In this document: one piece after another, positions 63,320-64,000 of the stretch | Layout of the letters: each line of letters starts with the position of its first letter | Numbering within the stretch: the stretch's first letter is position 1 | Assembly (NCBI GenBank): GCA_020086605.1 | Contig: JACBWW010000007.1 | Span: 19,847,752 to 19,911,751, forward strand | Length of the DNA stretch: 64,000 nt | Source: Lanius collurio | Taxonomy: Eukaryota > Chordata > Aves > Passeriformes > Laniidae | Direction of reading: 5' to 3' | Made by a program: the position numbers and the translations under genes | The notes under the pieces: model-generated | What the model saw: only the letters and a program-made list of their open reading frames with translations | What the model was told of the DNA's origin: nothing | Database searches by the model: none

Positions 63320-63520
63320 AATCAAGTAATGTGTAATCTCATGCACAGCAGTTGCAAAATGTGTATGTGCTGTATTATGGATAAGTTAGTAAATGTGTAA
63401 GTACTGTGATAGGTATAAGTACTGTGATAAGTAAGTGAACCATATAGGTTATGTACAAATATGTAAAAGTAGTATAATGTGTAAGTATAAGACAAGTAAG
63501 AAAGAAGTGAAGTCAATGCA
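63320..63520. repeat. TAAGTA-rich degenerate tandem repeat
   Basis: The words GTAAGTA, TGTAA and TATAAGTA recur many times. Within it, two near-identical 18-base units (TAAGTACTGTGATAGGTA and TAAGTACTGTGATAAGTA, about 63398-63433) lie in tandem. It looks like an old, decayed minisatellite. The open frame on the minus strand with repeated Tyr-His-Ser-Thr is a by-product. Confidence 0.7.
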
Positions 63521-63694
63521 AAATTAGAAAAGAAATAAAACTCCTTGAAATTGTCATGGAAACAGAAGAACTTGCCAGTAAGAGCAACTTAAAAATATAG
63601 TTACCTATCATAAAAACACTTTGATCTCCTGCTGTAACTTAAAAGGGAGGGAAGGAAAGAATTCCCTGTTTTGCCCCAAAGGTGTACATTTATA

Positions 63695-63842
63695 CTGAGT
63701 GTATTTGTGTGTGTTACAGCATGTTGCTGTGTGTTTTCTGAGTAAGGGGGAATGTCAATGCATCTCCATGTGTTTGTGGTGTGAGTGAGAGTGTTTATAC
63801 ATGTGATTGCTAGAGTGTCAGTATGTGAGAGTGTTTATGTAA
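63695..63842. repeat. GT-rich low-complexity stretch
   Basis: Interrupted GTGT/GAGTGT words recur, including two copies of GTGAGAGTGTTTAT (63786 and 63826 areas). It resembles a degenerate GT microsatellite or minisatellite. Confidence 0.65.
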
Positions 63843-63855
63843 GGCAAAGTGCTGA

Positions 63856-64000
63856 CTCCTGCCCTGGGTCACAACAACCCCAGACAGTGCTACAGGCTAG
63901 GGAAGAGTGGCTGGAAAGAGACCTGGCAAAAAAGGACCTGGGGATGCTGGCTGAATATGAGCTGCGAGTGTGTCCAGATGGCCAAAAAGGTTAGTGGCAT
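63856..64000 (+). mobile_element. CR1 LINE, ORF2 part, running off the right edge
   Basis: Plus-strand CR1 ORF2-type sequence: CTGCCCTGGGTCACAACAAC, CAGTGCTACAGGCTAGGGAA, GAGTGGCTGGAAAGAGACCT, GGACCTGGGGATGCTGGCTG. The translation contains REEWLERDLAKKDLGML, the same region as ERDLGVLADGKL in the copy at 27594-28441. The rest lies outside the window. Confidence 0.85.

Noticed and set aside
1..64000. CRISPR arrays, operons, tRNA or rRNA genes
   Set aside because: The window is vertebrate nuclear DNA. I saw no regularly spaced repeats, no tRNA box B consensus in a cloverleaf context and no rRNA segment.

Overview
The window looks like nuclear DNA from a bird. The clearest signs are nine or so copies of the avian CR1 LINE, several with the intact CR1 3' end (repeats of ATTCTATG, preceded by a GGAAGGGACC-type block), several solo endogenous-retrovirus LTRs of types common in avian genomes, and a nuclear copy of mitochondrial COX1 that reads as bird COX1 only with the vertebrate mitochondrial code. 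Most of the window is AT-rich, non-coding DNA. I recognise no intact protein-coding gene. All long open frames are explained by GC-rich sequence, by the AAGGA microsatellite, by CR1, or by chance. It is best read as intergenic DNA and/or long introns around one promoter.

Layout. 1-7.4 kb: AT-rich, no gene recognised. 7.4-8.9 kb: a strong CpG island, the only promoter-like region, with four consensus splice donors on the minus strand and one on the plus strand, so first exons may leave it in either or both directions. 9.1-9.5 kb: the COX1 NUMT, immediately beside the island. 9.5-27.5 kb: mostly unrecognised, with a short CR1 (12.5 kb) and two minus-strand LTRs (16.9-17.4 kb, clear; 21.1-21.8 kb, probable). 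27.5-28.4 kb: the longest CR1, with a dead ORF2 C-terminal remnant. 30.4 kb: short CR1. 32.2-33.8 kb: head-to-head fragments of one LTR family. 38.5-39.2 kb: a full-length solo LTR of that same family with an internal 39-bp tandem duplication. 39-50 kb: AT-rich, two small inverted repeats. 49.8-50.2 kb: 32 perfect AAGGA units joined to a CR1 3' end. 53.9-63 kb: four more CR1 copies, a near-perfect 22-bp inverted repeat at 59.0 kb, and unexplained AT-rich DNA. 63.3-63.9 kb: TAAGTA-rich and GT-rich low-complexity DNA. A further CR1 runs off the right edge.

No operon-like or pathway relationship between genes can be described. I did not find a convincing novel system. The observations most worth checking are the CpG-island promoter and its unassigned transcripts, the COX1 NUMT, the CR1-seeded microsatellite, the 59-kb hairpin, and two unassigned open segments with exon-like features (55.4-55.8 kb minus, 62.1-62.3 kb plus). 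All family assignments come from memory of consensus sequences, with no database search.
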